From the NCBI GenBank assembly GCA_021432605.1, contig MU271149.1:620001-684000 (forward strand): DNA of 64,000 nucleotides. The letters run 5' to 3'. The translations under genes and the position numbers were made by a program. How positions within the stretch are numbered: the first letter of the stretch is position 1; each line of letters opens with the position of its first letter. This stretch comes from Coniochaeta sp. PMI_546. Taxonomy: Eukaryota > Ascomycota > Sordariomycetes > Coniochaetales > Coniochaetaceae. Under the pieces are notes generated by a model. The model searched no databases. It was not told the origin of the DNA and worked only from the letters and a program-made list of their open reading frames with translations. Below are positions 43,541-54,707 of this stretch, piece by piece.

Positions 43541-45106
43541 ATGGACTCACCACTCGTGACACAACTGTTCAGACAGCTGTTCAGGCATAGAGCTTGTCAA
43601 TCCAGACAGAACTTCGTTAAGCTCGCAACGACAATACGAGATGTTCGACGGCGACAGCAACGGCGCCTCTACTCGGCCGACCGGGGTGCTAGGAACACGC
43701 CGAGGAACGAGAGCAATTGGCAGCAGAGGACTGATCTGTTTCCGGTCGACATGTCGGAGGAATACAAAAAGTACCCCATGGTGACAGCCAACGACCTGCG
43801 AAGCAGGAAAGAGCGCCCAAGGCGGGTCAAGATGCTCATGCGAGACTTCATCGAAGACAGCCTGTACAACCCACACTACGGCTACTTCTCCAAACAAGTA
43901 GTCATCTTCACCCCAGGCGAACCCTTCCACTTCCCCGCCCTCAAAGACGAACTTGAGTTTCACGCCCTCCTATCTCGGCGCTACGTCGAGTTCGAAGACG
44001 CCCTCGACGCCAAGCAGCCCTCCGACACGCGACAGCTCTGGTATACGCCCACCGAGCTCTTCCGCCCCTACTACGGCGAGGCCATAGCCCGTTACCTCGT
44101 GGCCAACTACAAGCTGACCACCTACCCCTACCACGACCTGATCATCTACGAGATGGGTGCGGGGCGCGGCACGTTGATGCGCAACATCCTGGATTACATC
44201 CGTGACGCGGACCCAGCCGTGTATGACCGGACAAAATATAAGATCATCGAGATCAGTCCGCAGCTGGCCGACATCCAGACCAGCCAGGTGCTGGCCTCCC
44301 ACTCCGACAAGGTCGAGATTGTCACCAAGTCCATCTTCGACTGGGACCAGCCGGTCCCTTCGCCGTGCTTCTTCCTCGCATTCGAGGTCTTCGACAACTT
44401 CGCCCACGACATCGTGCGGTACGATCTCGCAACCGAGGAACCGCTACAGGGAACAGTACTCATCGACGAGAAGGGCGACTTCTACGAGTTCTACCAACCC
44501 GCGCTGGACCCCGTCGCAGCTCGCTTCATGGGCGTCCGGGATGCGGCTACAGACGGCCGCTACCCGGTGCCATATCCGGCCACCAAGCTCGGCAGAGTCC
44601 TGCAGTCCTCCCTCCCCTTCGCGCCCAACCTCAGCAAGCCGGAGTATATACCCACCCGGTTGATGCAGTTCTTTGACGTGCTAGAGCGGTACTTCCCCGC
44701 CCACCGGCTGCTGACGAGCGATTTCCACTCGCTACCGGACGCGATCAAGGGTCTGAACGCGCCGATCGTGCAGACACGGTTCCAGCGGCAGCCGGTGCCT
44801 GTCTCTACGCCTTTGGTGAGTTTATCTCTCCAGACCTCCTTATTTTCTTCTTCTTCTTTTTTCGTCGTGTTGACTCCTCCCTAATACGCGTGACAGGTGC
44901 ACCAAGGCTACTTTGACATCATGTTTCCAACCAACTTCCGGATCACCGAGGCCGTCTACCAGGCCATCACGGGCAAGTTGACGAGGGTGCTATCGCACGA
45001 GGACTTTATGCTCCGCTGGGCGGATGTTGAGGAGACGGAGACGAGGAGCGGGGAAAATCCGCTGCTGAGCTGGTATAAGAATGCCAGCGTCATGTTTACT
45101 GTGTAG
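43541..45106 (+). CDS. NDUFAF7: NDUFAF7/MidA-family protein arginine methyltransferase
   Basis: Model: join(43541..44815,44897..45106), 494 aa; the intron (donor GTGAGT, acceptor GACAG) joins STPL to VHQGYFDIMFP. The N terminus is rich in Arg and poor in acid (FRHRACQSRQNFVKLATTIRDVRRRQQRRLYS), a typical mitochondrial presequence. The domain starts at MLMRDFIEDSLYNPHYGYFSKQ, the family signature. The S-adenosylmethionine site is IIYEMGAGRGTLMRNIL (about 203-220), followed by IIEISPQLADIQ. CFFLAFEVFDNFAHDIVRYD matches the conserved aNExxDalP region, here with Asp-Asn. Human NDUFAF7 dimethylates an Arg of NDUFS2 early in respiratory complex I assembly. An insert of about 60 residues after YFSKQ is usual in fungal members, as far as I recall. 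Confidence 0.93.
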
Positions 45107-46190
45107 AGAGATACAGAAACATCTAAACGGCAAGAGGGTCGAAGCGTCCATTGTACATACCAGATATATATCGTCTGTCGTGGCAGTTTTGTACATGCCA
45201 CACCCGCTAAGTCGTGTCATGGGAGGCATGATGATGTAGCGCCAAATGCACATGCGATCATGTGTCCCGTCATGACTATTTCCTCGTTGGATCGTGAATG
45301 CGAGAAACACGTTACAAGTCCAGGTTGACTTTCAGATGTCCAGTAGCTGAGACCTTTGCAAACACCATCAGAGCCCATGCTTCAAACTGATTGCCTTGTT
45401 CTCAGCCGCATGAATTAGGCGCTACTGGCACATATGTTTTACTGGATCCTTACCCCAGTAGAGATATGTATAGCCGTGGCCCGTTTACGTGATACAGATC
45501 CGGCCGGTCAATGACCAACAATGACTTCTGACAGGTTCGTTGCCCCTCAGTGACAAATGGTGCTCAACATGGAGGAGCACGAGGAACTCGATCTAGTTCA
45601 TGACGGACCCTTTCCTACATGTACCTACCTTACTTTGTACACTACCAGGTACTACGGTACCTTTAGCACATGTTTGATTTTGAAGACGTCAGCGCCGCCG
45701 GAATATCGGTCGTGGTGGGTCCCAGCTGAAATGAGGGGTCAATTTGTTGGTGGAAAGTTCTCGACGCGGCAGCGCGCGGTGGGCGGAATCGGATCGATCT
45801 TAGCGGAAGTTTATGATGGATGACTCCGGGCCCTTGACCTTCCTTCTGTTTCTGGGCCATGACCTCCGCGCCGGCACACCACAGCCCACCTGTGCCTTCT
45901 TGAACAGCCGATTCCCAGCAAGAAAACAAGTTTCGATCGCTCGGTTTCCTTTCTCGAATTCAGGGTCCTTCCGATCTAGTGTATAGCTTCAATTCCGAAC
46001 TCCAAGACTCCCAAACCTTATCTGCTACCGCATCCCGGTCACTGTCGGCTGCTCGACCCGGCCACGTGCACACGACATCACTTCAACGAATTTGACACTT
46101 AAACAACAACAACAATAACTCGGTCGAGCTTATTCGTCGGAAACCAAAAAAATAGAGAAGATCATAACTAGAAACAACTATAACGGCAAC
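45107..46190. other. Intergenic, promoter of the acidic protein gene
   Basis: About 1.1 kb. It has ctacctacctta / aggtactacggtaccttt words at 45620-45663 and CAA/AAC-rich 5' leader sequence at about 46100-46170. No gene is supported. Confidence 0.55.
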
Positions 46191-46892
46191 ATGATGCTGC
46201 TCCGACCGCAAACCCCCTCCCAATCCTTCGACCAGTCCCCCCTACACCTCGGTCGCAAGCGCAAAGCCGACGCCCAGCCCGAGTCCAACGAGCGCCTCTC
46301 CAAGCGCCTCTCCCTCCTGAACCTCGAGCACAACGGCCAGAAACTCTACGTTCCCGTGGAGAACGCCCAGCGCACCGACGCCTCCTCGTCCACCTACTCC
46401 TCCACCCCTCAATACTCCCCACCTCGCCGGCCACAACCGTCCCTGGACGACGAACCGATGCACATAGACAACACAAAACACAAAGTCTACATCTACAACA
46501 TCGACGACGAGCTCTCCTCAGAGTCCGAAGCCGAGGGCGAGGAGCGGGTGCTGTTCCTGCCGGACATAGAGAAGCACCTGCGCGCGAACCGCATCCCGCC
46601 GCAGCTGCTGTTGAGGGAACCCGACCTCCAAGACCTGGCGGACAAGCAGCTCGTGCTGTACCACGTGCCGAGCTCGATCACCGTGCCCGAGGAGCAGGAC
46701 AGCGTACGGAAAGCGATCATCGAGGCCCGGGCCCGGGTGAGGGAACGGCAGGTGGCTGAGCGCGAGGCCGCGAACCTGCGCCGGCAGGGACTGGTAGAGG
46801 GACCTTCCATGGTCAACGGGATGTTCACGGACGCGCCGATGGATGATGAGGTACAAGAAGAGGAGGATGCTGATGCTATGGAGCTGGATTGA
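46191..46892 (+). CDS. Conserved acidic protein of unknown function
   Basis: Single exon, 233 aa; the first of two adjacent ATGs is used. I cannot name a characterised family, but the sequence has the layout of a protein conserved across filamentous ascomycetes. It has a basic nuclear-signal-like start (HLGRKRKADAQ), then RLSKRLSLLNLEHNGQKLYVPVE, a low-complexity Ser/Pro stretch, KHKVYIYNIDDELSSESEAEGEE, the core LFLPDIEKHLRANRIPPQLLL and LVLYHVPSSITVPEEQDSVRKAI, a basic helix rich in Arg and Glu, and an acidic end (EEEDADAMELD). The helix and acidic tail suggest a nuclear protein-interaction role; no catalytic motif is visible. Confidence 0.75.
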   Translation: MMLLRPQTPSQSFDQSPLHLGRKRKADAQPESNERLSKRLSLLNLEHNGQKLYVPVENAQRTDASSSTYSSTPQYSPPRRPQPSLDDEPMHIDNTKHKVYIYNIDDELSSESEAEGEERVLFLPDIEKHLRANRIPPQLLLREPDLQDLADKQLVLYHVPSSITVPEEQDSVRKAIIEARARVRERQVAEREAANLRRQGLVEGPSMVNGMFTDAPMDDEVQEEEDADAMELD

Positions 46893-47298
46893 CTTGGTGT
46901 GATAGATATACAGGGAGTCCGGACGGTCTTGATCTTAGCGAATACACATGGGAACAAGGCGCGAGTCTTGGTTGGCGTTGGTGCGTTTTTATATCAGGGG
47001 AACTGGCAATTCAGTTGGCTTTACAAGGCGCGTCAGGAGCAATATCGACGGCCATATGGCTCGAATACCTTTGAGCGAAAGCAATACATTTATTTACACC
47101 TGCACTTGAGGAATCGAGCCTGAGTTTGTCTTTCGATCTCGTCCTTTGATCGTGCAATGCTTTCAGTCACCCCTCCAATGGACAGTCTGACCATCATTTC
47201 ATGCCCTTTTGCGTAGCGCCTTGAGACCACCACCCGTGTCTCGGAAATGACCACCAGCAACCCGGTCTCGCTTCCTCTTCGCCATCCATCCTTGCAAC
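46893..47298. other. Convergent 3' region
   Basis: 406 bases between the acidic-protein stop and the end of the PPxY membrane-protein gene. No other feature seen. Confidence 0.55.
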
Positions 47299-47995
47299 CT
47301 AATTCCGGAACGGATTGCTATTACCCGTGCCCTGCGGCCTCACAGCCGACGGAGGCGGACCGGCCGGCGCCTCGTACTCCTCTGTCACGGTAGGCTGCTG
47401 GTATGCCGGTCTAGACTGATCGGGATCGACTTTCGTACCTACATCCTGCTCTGTAGGGCCGTAGTACATGGGTGGCCGCGGTGCATTGGGGTCGTAGACC
47501 GGTGGTGGCATGGCGTACATTCCGTACTCGTTCTGCGGCGGGCGGTAGGTCGCGAAGCCGGCTGGGGCGGGATATGCATAGCGCGGGTCGACGCTGGCAA
47601 GCTGGCCGCGGGAGACGAGCCACTGTCCATGTTAGCTAGGCGAGTAATTGGAAGAGAGCATGAGGGTGTATAGAAACGAACTCTGTGATATGCCAATGGG
47701 GGAAGGCCGCGGGCGATACGTTTCTTCGCGTGGGTGTAGCCTATGAACAAGTAGGCGGAGAAGAGGATTACGATGCCGAGGAAGAGGGACCATTTGACGA
47801 TTATGCCTGTCTAGTTTGATTGTTAGGAGACAATATCGATATAGACGAACGGGGAGACTAGAAAAGGCATACCCTGGTGTACCAGAATGGAACGTAGCTG
47901 TCATCGAGTCCATCGTCGTCCACAAACTGCCGAGCTGTCAAGTGCCCGATCGTAGGGTCGACAGTCGTGCCGATACGCAGCCCCGGCAGACTCAT
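47299..47995 (-). CDS. Small membrane protein with PPxY motifs (Sel1/Ubx2- or RCR-annotated type)
   Basis: Model: complement(join(47299..47622,47682..47810,47873..47995)), 191 aa; introns of 59 and 62 nt restore FWYTR-TGIIVKWSLF and LAYHR-WLVSRGQLAS. The start MSLPGLRIGTTVDPTIG is typical of the fungal family often annotated as ubiquitin-protein ligase Sel1/Ubx2 in databases. The layout is a short luminal N terminus, one membrane helix (about 43-64), a basic juxtamembrane stretch (HAKKRIARG), and a Pro-rich cytosolic tail with PPPVYDP and RPPMYYG, two PPxY motifs that in RCR-like proteins recruit the Rsp5/Nedd4 ubiquitin ligase. I infer an adaptor role in membrane-protein ubiquitination; the protein itself has no ligase domain. 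Confidence 0.8.
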
Positions 47996-49272
47996 GTTGT
48001 TTGTTGTGAAAATTAAAACGATCGAAAAAAGGGAAAGGAGAGCCAGCTCAGTGATTAGGAAGAAAGTATGCAGCAGTCGGATTTACGATCAATTGGACGA
48101 TCGCAGATCGACTCAGGATTGCGTAGACGGGATGTTGTTGGGGAAGATGAGGAAGAATGCCAAGAATGTGGGAGATACCCGCGAGATGGGTGGTAGAGAC
48201 GGGACACGCAACGCTTCCCTTAAATCGGTTGGATAAGGTGATTTGGGTGGAGCGACTGCCCAACGCGGATGTGGTAGCCATCGTCATCTTGCCCGATCTG
48301 GGATGGTTAGCGTGGGATTTTGCGCGGGAGGAAGCACAAGCTGCATGCAGCACGATGGAGTAGCTGTCTCCACAACATGTTCCAGCCTCGTTTCAGCTAT
48401 CCCAGACCGAAACCGAGACGAGAGACTGCTTTCTAGTGTACACACGTATGTAGGTGGCAAAGTTGGTTTATCCTTTGTGCCTATCATTACACGTGTAGAA
48501 GAGTCTAATAAGAGGACGCAGCGCTGGAGGCTAAACATGGTTGCGTGAATACAGCTCAGTTGGAGGAGCCGTTTTGAAACAGACGTAGTCGCTACAGCAG
48601 ATGCAAACACACGGGGCTGATGTACGACACTTAAGCTGGCGACATAGAGTTGTACGAGTCTTCTACTACAGGCAGAGACACTAGAGCAACATGCATTGAA
48701 TATAAGAGCACGTAATCCAACTGTTGATCGTGGTACCACGAAGGTACTGAGCAAGGGCGGCGGGGAGGAGGGAAGAGAGGAGAAATGCTACTTATAAATA
48801 GCGTGTAAGTGATTTTGAGATTATTTGAACATGAATTCTTGAGAATTGAGCTGACTCCGTACATTGCAGTGACTCCTTAGTCAATTCCAAGTTCCTGACT
48901 TGGGTACAAGGATTAGGACTATTTATGATTATTAACCATGTTGACCTAGCATATGGTTGGTAAGGTCCGATGGTTGAGATTCATATGAAGCTTCATCCGA
49001 GCTAACGAGACACGTCGGCTCCATGTTCTGGCCTGAAGTTGGGGTTATACATATCTGCTCTGTGTACAACATGACACAACTGGCTCTCGGCACTCTGGTC
49101 TGAGAATCCGTGAGCTTGTGCGCTTCGGTTCATGGATATTATTGACATGCTTTGTCGATGCACTGAAAGCAATGATGATACTGGAGAGACTTATGTCATC
49201 GCCCCTCCCAAACCAAGCTCAGGGGGAAAGCATAAACTCTTATGTCTCTATCATTCCAGAAAGGCCCAACGA
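47996..49272. other. Intergenic without supported gene
   Basis: About 1.3 kb between two minus-strand genes, holding the promoter of the PPxY protein and the 3' UTR of the Sfr1-like gene. Short frames have no motif. Confidence 0.5.
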
Positions 49273-50184
49273 TCAATTCCAGTCTCGCCATTTGTCCTCG
49301 ACCAGATCGTACCCAATGACCTTAGGGTCGATATTCAAGCTCTGTAGCATCATGTGCATGGTGAAGTCCTGCGTGGAGTTAGCCTTCAGAGCTCTCATAC
49401 TGCATTGATGAACACAGCAGCCTCTACTCACCCGTTCCTCACTCTGCTCGGACTCATCTTGGCTCTCTTGGACCTCTTCCATGCCTTCCAGCTCCTCTCT
49501 CTCATCAGTCTCCTCGCCAGTCTCCTTCCGCTTCCTCTTTTCCTCCGCAAATTCATCATCATCGAACCAACCGGTCTGTTGCCGAGTTGCCCTCCAAGCT
49601 GCTCCGCCACCCATGGAGTCAACCCGCTCGCGAATCAGCTCAAATAACTCTTCCGCCGCAATTCGGCAAGCCCCCTTCCACTTCCGGACCAGCTTTCCTA
49701 GGTCCTCATTGGTGATGTCCTTTCCGGACTGAATGCGAGCTGCTTGCTTGAGTAGCTCCATCTCCTTCTCGACCTGGCGGGTTTTGAGCTCAGCTTCCTT
49801 CCTGCGCCGGCTGAGCGTGTCAAGGAGTTTTGTGTCCTCATCGTCGAATTTGTTGAGCTTTGAACCCGATTGCTGGCCGGCGAATGGTACAGCTCTTGCT
49901 CTCGACTCCAGTTTTGACGGTGTGACAAAGGCGTTCGTAGAGGCTGGTAGAGCCGACACTGAGAATCGACGATCGGGTATCTTAGTCGGTGAAGACAACC
50001 GGGTCAACTCCAGGCTGTCCGGCCGTTTTTCAGGCGCTGGAGCGGCGGGTTGGCTTGTTGTAATATCGGGACCAGCCTGAGGTTGAGGCCTTTTGACTAT
50101 CGGCGAGCGGAACGGCTTCTTCAGCGTCTCATGTGCAGCGTCAACTCGCCGGCGTTTGGCAGCCGGCATGGATGAGGAGGACAT
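49273..50184 (-). CDS. sfr1: Swi5-partner recombination mediator Sfr1/Mei5
   Basis: Model: complement(join(49273..49368,49432..50184)), 282 aa. The 63-nt intron (donor GTGAGT, acceptor CGCAG) is stop-free and a multiple of three, but the string it would encode (RGCCVHQC) looks non-coding, and removal joins EER to DFTMHMMLQSLNID. N-terminal KKPFRSPIVKR is the conserved FRSP motif of the family. Residues 30-110 are disordered. Residues 115-200 form a coiled coil leading into the Mei5/Sfr1 domain (LLKQAARIQSGKDITNEDLGKLVRKWKGACRIAAEELF), followed by WRATRQQTGWFDD and an acidic stretch. With Swi5 it stabilises Rad51/Dmc1 filaments during homologous recombination in the nucleus. Confidence 0.85.
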   Translation of the reverse strand: MSSSSMPAAKRRRVDAAHETLKKPFRSPIVKRPQPQAGPDITTSQPAAPAPEKRPDSLELTRLSSPTKIPDRRFSVSALPASTNAFVTPSKLESRARAVPFAGQQSGSKLNKFDDEDTKLLDTLSRRRKEAELKTRQVEKEMELLKQAARIQSGKDITNEDLGKLVRKWKGACRIAAEELFELIRERVDSMGGGAAWRATRQQTGWFDDDEFAEEKRKRKETGEETDEREELEGMEEVQESQDESEQSEERVSRGCCVHQCSMRALKANSTQDFTMHMMLQSLNIDPKVIGYDLVEDKWRDWN

Positions 50185-52896
50185 GGCGATGTTATTACAT
50201 CGTGCATGTCAAATTAGAGTAGTGCCAGACCAATATGGCAGTCAATTTGTCGTTAGGAACATGAAATAGACATCCATGTTGGCGAATCACAAGATTCAAT
50301 TGGGAGTGCGTGGAGTGGTTGAATGTCCATGAACAGCGGATGACGTCCCGTTACGCTTAAATCCACTGAAGTAAGCGTTTGGTGGGGGCAGTTTTTTTGC
50401 ATGCATGTCGACATCATGATTGGGTGGAAGCCTATAGGCCGATTTTGCAAAGAACCCACCCCACACCCTATGGTGCAGCTTCGTGTTGTGTTGGATGCCC
50501 AGCTTGCTTTATGTATACCATAGTATATAAGGTACTTAACATGCATAATCGCCCTCGACTGCTTGCATACCTGATCTGCAATTTGAAGCCTGTATAATGC
50601 AGCCTGGTAGAACGGAATGTCTAGAATGCTCACAACACAAAATGTGCCGTAGCAAATTTCTTGAGCACAGCTTTTCTACGGCAGTCGAGGTCAGCGTGCT
50701 GTAATTCACGCCAGTGAAGATAGCCAAGGCCGACAGACACATCGAGGACCATCTCGGGCCGAGTAGGGGCCGAGAGAGGCTGTAGGTGGCCCTTGACATA
50801 CTACCGAACGTTGCCCACAGGCGCCAGCTCCAGGCACAGCGAGTGTACCGACGGGCGAACCTCCACAAGGCCGTAGCATGAAAGGACCTGGTGATGGCTC
50901 CGAGGTGTTTGAAGACAAGCTATAGATTCCTCACACGATCGGACCTGCACGACTGACTCTTGCCGTATACCCATATCTCGTTGCCCTTCAGCGCCGTCTA
51001 GCTATCATAGACCGATGCGAAGCATAATGGGCCTGTGCCTGGAAGGTGGTCTGGGCAGGTTGGAATTCACGGCGGTCGTGTCGTGGATCAAGAAATCACG
51101 ACACACTTGATTGACTTGGCGAAGTAAAAGCCAGGCGCATCTCCATACAAAGCACTAGTGTACTCCATATCTCATAGGGCTTAGCGTGCCAAGTGCGTAT
51201 CCCTGCTAGAACCCCAAAGCCAAAGATTTGGCTCTACGTATTGGGTACCTTAGATACCTTACCCACGAACCTGTGAGTGTCAGAGGCCAACTTTGATGCC
51301 TTACTGTCCTGACTGTTCTCCCACTGGGACCTTCGCCTATGAGGGGCTTCAGTCACATCCAGACCATCAAAGAGGCAGCAAATATACGAGAGCATACAAT
51401 AAGTCGCCGAAAACAGGGGCTTGGGGTCTCAATCGCATTTTCCGCGATTTTGTTTGTGTAAACTGACACGTCCAGCATCTGGAACTGACGTCAGCTCCGA
51501 GACCGCATCAACAACGCCCTATAATTTTCCCCGAGCCTCATGTCGTGGAAGTATGGAATCATTGCACCTGTTCTCCCTCCGGCCTTGTTTCCCTGGAACC
51601 CTCTGAGTACTGGTTGCCACGGAGCTTAACGTCCGGTGCTCTCCAAGCCTGTCGGGAGAAAACATGGCGGAAGGATCTAGCAGATACGGGAATTCAGCTA
51701 CCCATGTACCAGAGCTACGGGATACATGAGACCGATGGTCGGAGATGGTCTTCCCCATATTACTGCACTATCTGCAGATGCAACATGGGAGTAGCCCAAG
51801 CGGCAGACGACGTACGGAAGGGTAGTGAAGGGCTGCGCTACAGAACACGTGTCGTACCGGGGGAGCACAATGATGCTGCTCCACGGCTGTAACTCAGGCG
51901 CCTGATCCTAAATCAACGCATATCAAAAGACGCTCCCTGTACAATGCGGCAATAGGTGGCAGCCTCTCCGAAGCCAGCCTAATAGCCTGCAGGGTTACAG
52001 GGTTTGGCTGTTTCCGGTCCGATCACAACCAGCAACCCCAGTGTATTCTATCGTTCACCCCACCTCCAGCAGCAGTCTGTTGAGAAAGCTCGAAGCGATA
52101 TACGTCTCAATGATGCTTAGTGTCCTACTCCACTTGGAAGCTTTTCTGGCATGGTTCTGGTACTGAAGCCACGCTGACAGAGTTCTCCTGCCAAGCTATA
52201 TGGCCCACTCCTTGATGACAGTCCTGTCCACGAGTTGTACTGAGGAATACATGACCACTTGGCGAGCTTCTCAGAAGTACTGGTTCGATACGGGCAAGGG
52301 AAGTATCCCTGGGTCAGATCCGTTCATCGCCAGGTTTGCTACGGATCAGCTCAAGAGGCCGAGTCAACTGGGCCGAATAGACATGTCAGAAACAGAGTTG
52401 GAGGACTTCGTTTTGAGTGCGGTCACTTCAAGCATTTCAGATGGGCTGCGGAGCACATGGCATATGGTCATATTCCACAGCTTCGTCTACATTCAGGAGG
52501 GGTTGTCGGAAGTCGGCCTCGTACTGGTCCTGGGGAACCGAAAAGTCGATGATCACATTTGAATCTGTATGACAAACCTCAGGAAGCTGCATGTAGCCGC
52601 ACAAATGTTCTGTATAATAAGGTTGTTTGGTTCTCAGAGTCGCGTGGCCTTCTGGATGTAATTTGGGGCACCGTTGTGATTTGATTCTCTCGCCCTGGCA
52701 GCAATATGCAGGCACATTGTGTTACATCTGTACGCCAACACTATACTTCCTTACCGTGGCGTTATCAAGAAACCAAGGCTGTCCGGTTTTGGCGATCGAT
52801 AAGTAGGCGTCGCCGCGTTGCTGGTGATGCTGTCGAACTCGTCTCAGCAAATCTCCCTGCCAGTTGTCGCTTTTCACATTTTTCTACATCTACTAA
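50185..52896. other. 2.7 kb gene-poor region
   Basis: No gene is supported. A plus-strand frame of 120 codons at 52200-52562 (with YMTTWRASQKYWFDTGKG and ELEDFVLSAVTSSISDGL) reads like protein but has no recognisable domain; it may be a remnant. A GGTACCTTAGATACC word lies at about 51244. Confidence 0.45.
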
Positions 52897-54230
52897 ATGA
52901 CAACACGAACCATCACAGGTGAAGGAGACGGTGATTTTTCCAATGGATTGGTAGTGCCGCTCACTACGATTTTCGCGCCGCCACCCGGCTGTCGTTGGCC
53001 TCCCATAGGCCCAGAGGTGACGGCTCCGGCAGACTTGTCGACATGCGGTCCGGTAGAGTTTTCCCGCGTATGGACTTACGGTTTCTATTCACCTGGAATA
53101 TGTCCAAGCGGCTATACAATTGGCTGTAGCTATTCAGAGGTATTGGGGACGCCTTGGAGTGTCACGCCAGGCGAGACAGCAAGGTGGTGCGTCCCAAGGT
53201 AATAGCGAACAAGGATCCTACAGCAGCAAAGGGACTTTACTAATAGGGAGACCGTAGCTTTTTCCGCTGTGGAAATGACGCGGCCTATGTGGGATGGGCC
53301 ACGCTTTACACCGATTCAGAATTCGTAGTACCTGCAATTCAGATCCGGTGGTACTCCTCCGACCAGTCTGTCTTGCAGGCGGCAATTTTGGGACCAACTC
53401 GCTCCCCAACCTCTGTAGTACTGACACATCTCCCGACAATTTCACACGGTCCAACAGTCTCCGGTCCAACAGTCTCCGGTCCAACAGTCTCCGGTCCAAC
53501 AGTCTCCGGTCCAACAGCCTCCGGTCCAACAGCAACTGGAAAATCTAGTTCGAATCAGACCGTCCAGCCAACGATCAGCTCTGCCGATGTCAGCCAGATA
53601 GTCCAGCCCACCACCGGCGGCCGCATGTCCATCGGTGGCATCGCCGGCATTGCTATCGGCGCTGCGATAGCTGTGTCGCTCCTATGTTGCTTGCTCGCCT
53701 TGCTCTGGCACAGGCGCAGAGATACACAGCGTGGGTCCGTGGATCCTACATCAGAAGTTCCGTATTCAGGTGGTCATCCTATTTCCGAGTTAGAGGGAAA
53801 GGGAAGCGAAACGGCTCGCCCTGCTGGGGAGTCTACTACAATGCACCAGTCCGGTGAATACAAGGCAGGGGCACAAAGTCCAGCTCACGGCTATGTCCTC
53901 GAATTATCAGCAGATGCACCAGACAAATGTGCAGAACAGAGGGGAACATCGATGGAGAGGTCGGCTGCAGAAAACAGAGAGAACGTGGAACGAAGCCCAG
54001 AGGGATCAGCCACACTACCGAGGCCAATTCACAATATCAACCTGCCAACTGACAGGTGCCCTGATGCCACAGAATCGATTACCGAGTCTCTAGCCCTCGA
54101 CCATGAGCTGAATGAGCTGTTGAAAAGAGAAGCCGAATTGCAAGCACGGAAAGCTACACTACTCGAGCTTCAGCAGATACACAACGAAGAAGACGAGATT
54201 CGTGAAAAAAATAAGGGCATTGCGGGCTAA
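52897..54230 (+). CDS. Single-pass membrane protein with repeated GPTVS stalk
   Basis: Exon 1 is 52897..53200 or slightly shorter, exon 2 about 53256..54230. Exon 1 encodes a Cys-bearing ectodomain start (PLTTIFAPPPGCRW, STCGPVEF, YSPGICPSGYTIGCSYSE, GETARWCVP). Exon 2 continues CGNDAAYVGWATLYTDSEF and AIQIRWYSSDQSVLQ, then a Ser/Thr stalk, a membrane helix (GGIAGIAIGAAIAVSLLCCLLALLWHRRR) and a cytosolic tail ending in a coiled coil. This is a common layout for fungal surface or sensor-like proteins. The GTAATA donor after TGCGTCCCAAG leaves phase 2, whereas the evident exon 2 frame needs phase 0 at the TAG acceptor, so either an unusual donor is used or the gene has a frameshift. Function unknown; no signal peptide is obvious. 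Confidence 0.6.
53448..53537 (+). repeat. 15-bp minisatellite, six units, coding
   Basis: Unit GGTCCAACAGTCTCC, encoding Gly-Pro-Thr-Val-Ser in frame. Units 1-4 are identical; units 5 and 6 differ by a few bases (ending GCCTCC and GCAACT). Near-identity shows recent expansion. It lengthens the extracellular stalk of the membrane protein. Confidence 0.97.
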
Positions 54231-54707
54231 GACTGGCTCCGAGCCTTGATAAGTCTAGCTCTCGGTGACATATAAGACATATATATATACATATAGTCCT
54301 GGGGCGAAGAAGATGCAGCTGATATCTCGCACGTAAGTCTACCGTCTACGGCATGATTGTGTAGAGGACAAAACTCCCGTCCCCTGTGTCGTCCTGTTCT
54401 TATGTTGGCCATAAGTGTGGGACGCCCAAAGCTAGACGAGCACAAGGAATTTGATTGGCCTTGGCCAGCGAGTCTCCGACTTTTCCCCCGCTTTGGCAAC
54501 AACTAACAACGGCGAGAAGTCTAGGACAACGACAAACATCAGGACACACACACACCACGTCTCGTCACCACTCTAATAGACCCAACCTGGAACAGCCTGA
54601 CACACTGGAACGTGAGATTCCACAACATACATATATTGGACTTATTTTGCGGGATACTGCTTCATCGTCATCTTGAAGCTCAGCACCGTCTTCCCAGGTC
54701 TCTTACC
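54231..54707. other. Intergenic, promoter and leader of the HTH protein gene
   Basis: 477 bases, with a CACACACACACC run at about 54545-54556. An in-frame ATG at 54612 could extend the next protein by 32 residues, but the ATG at 54708 has the better context. Confidence 0.5.

Noticed and set aside
46168-46481. Minus-strand frames opposite the acidic protein
   Set aside because: Arg/Gly/Trp-rich translations typical of antisense of GC-biased codons.
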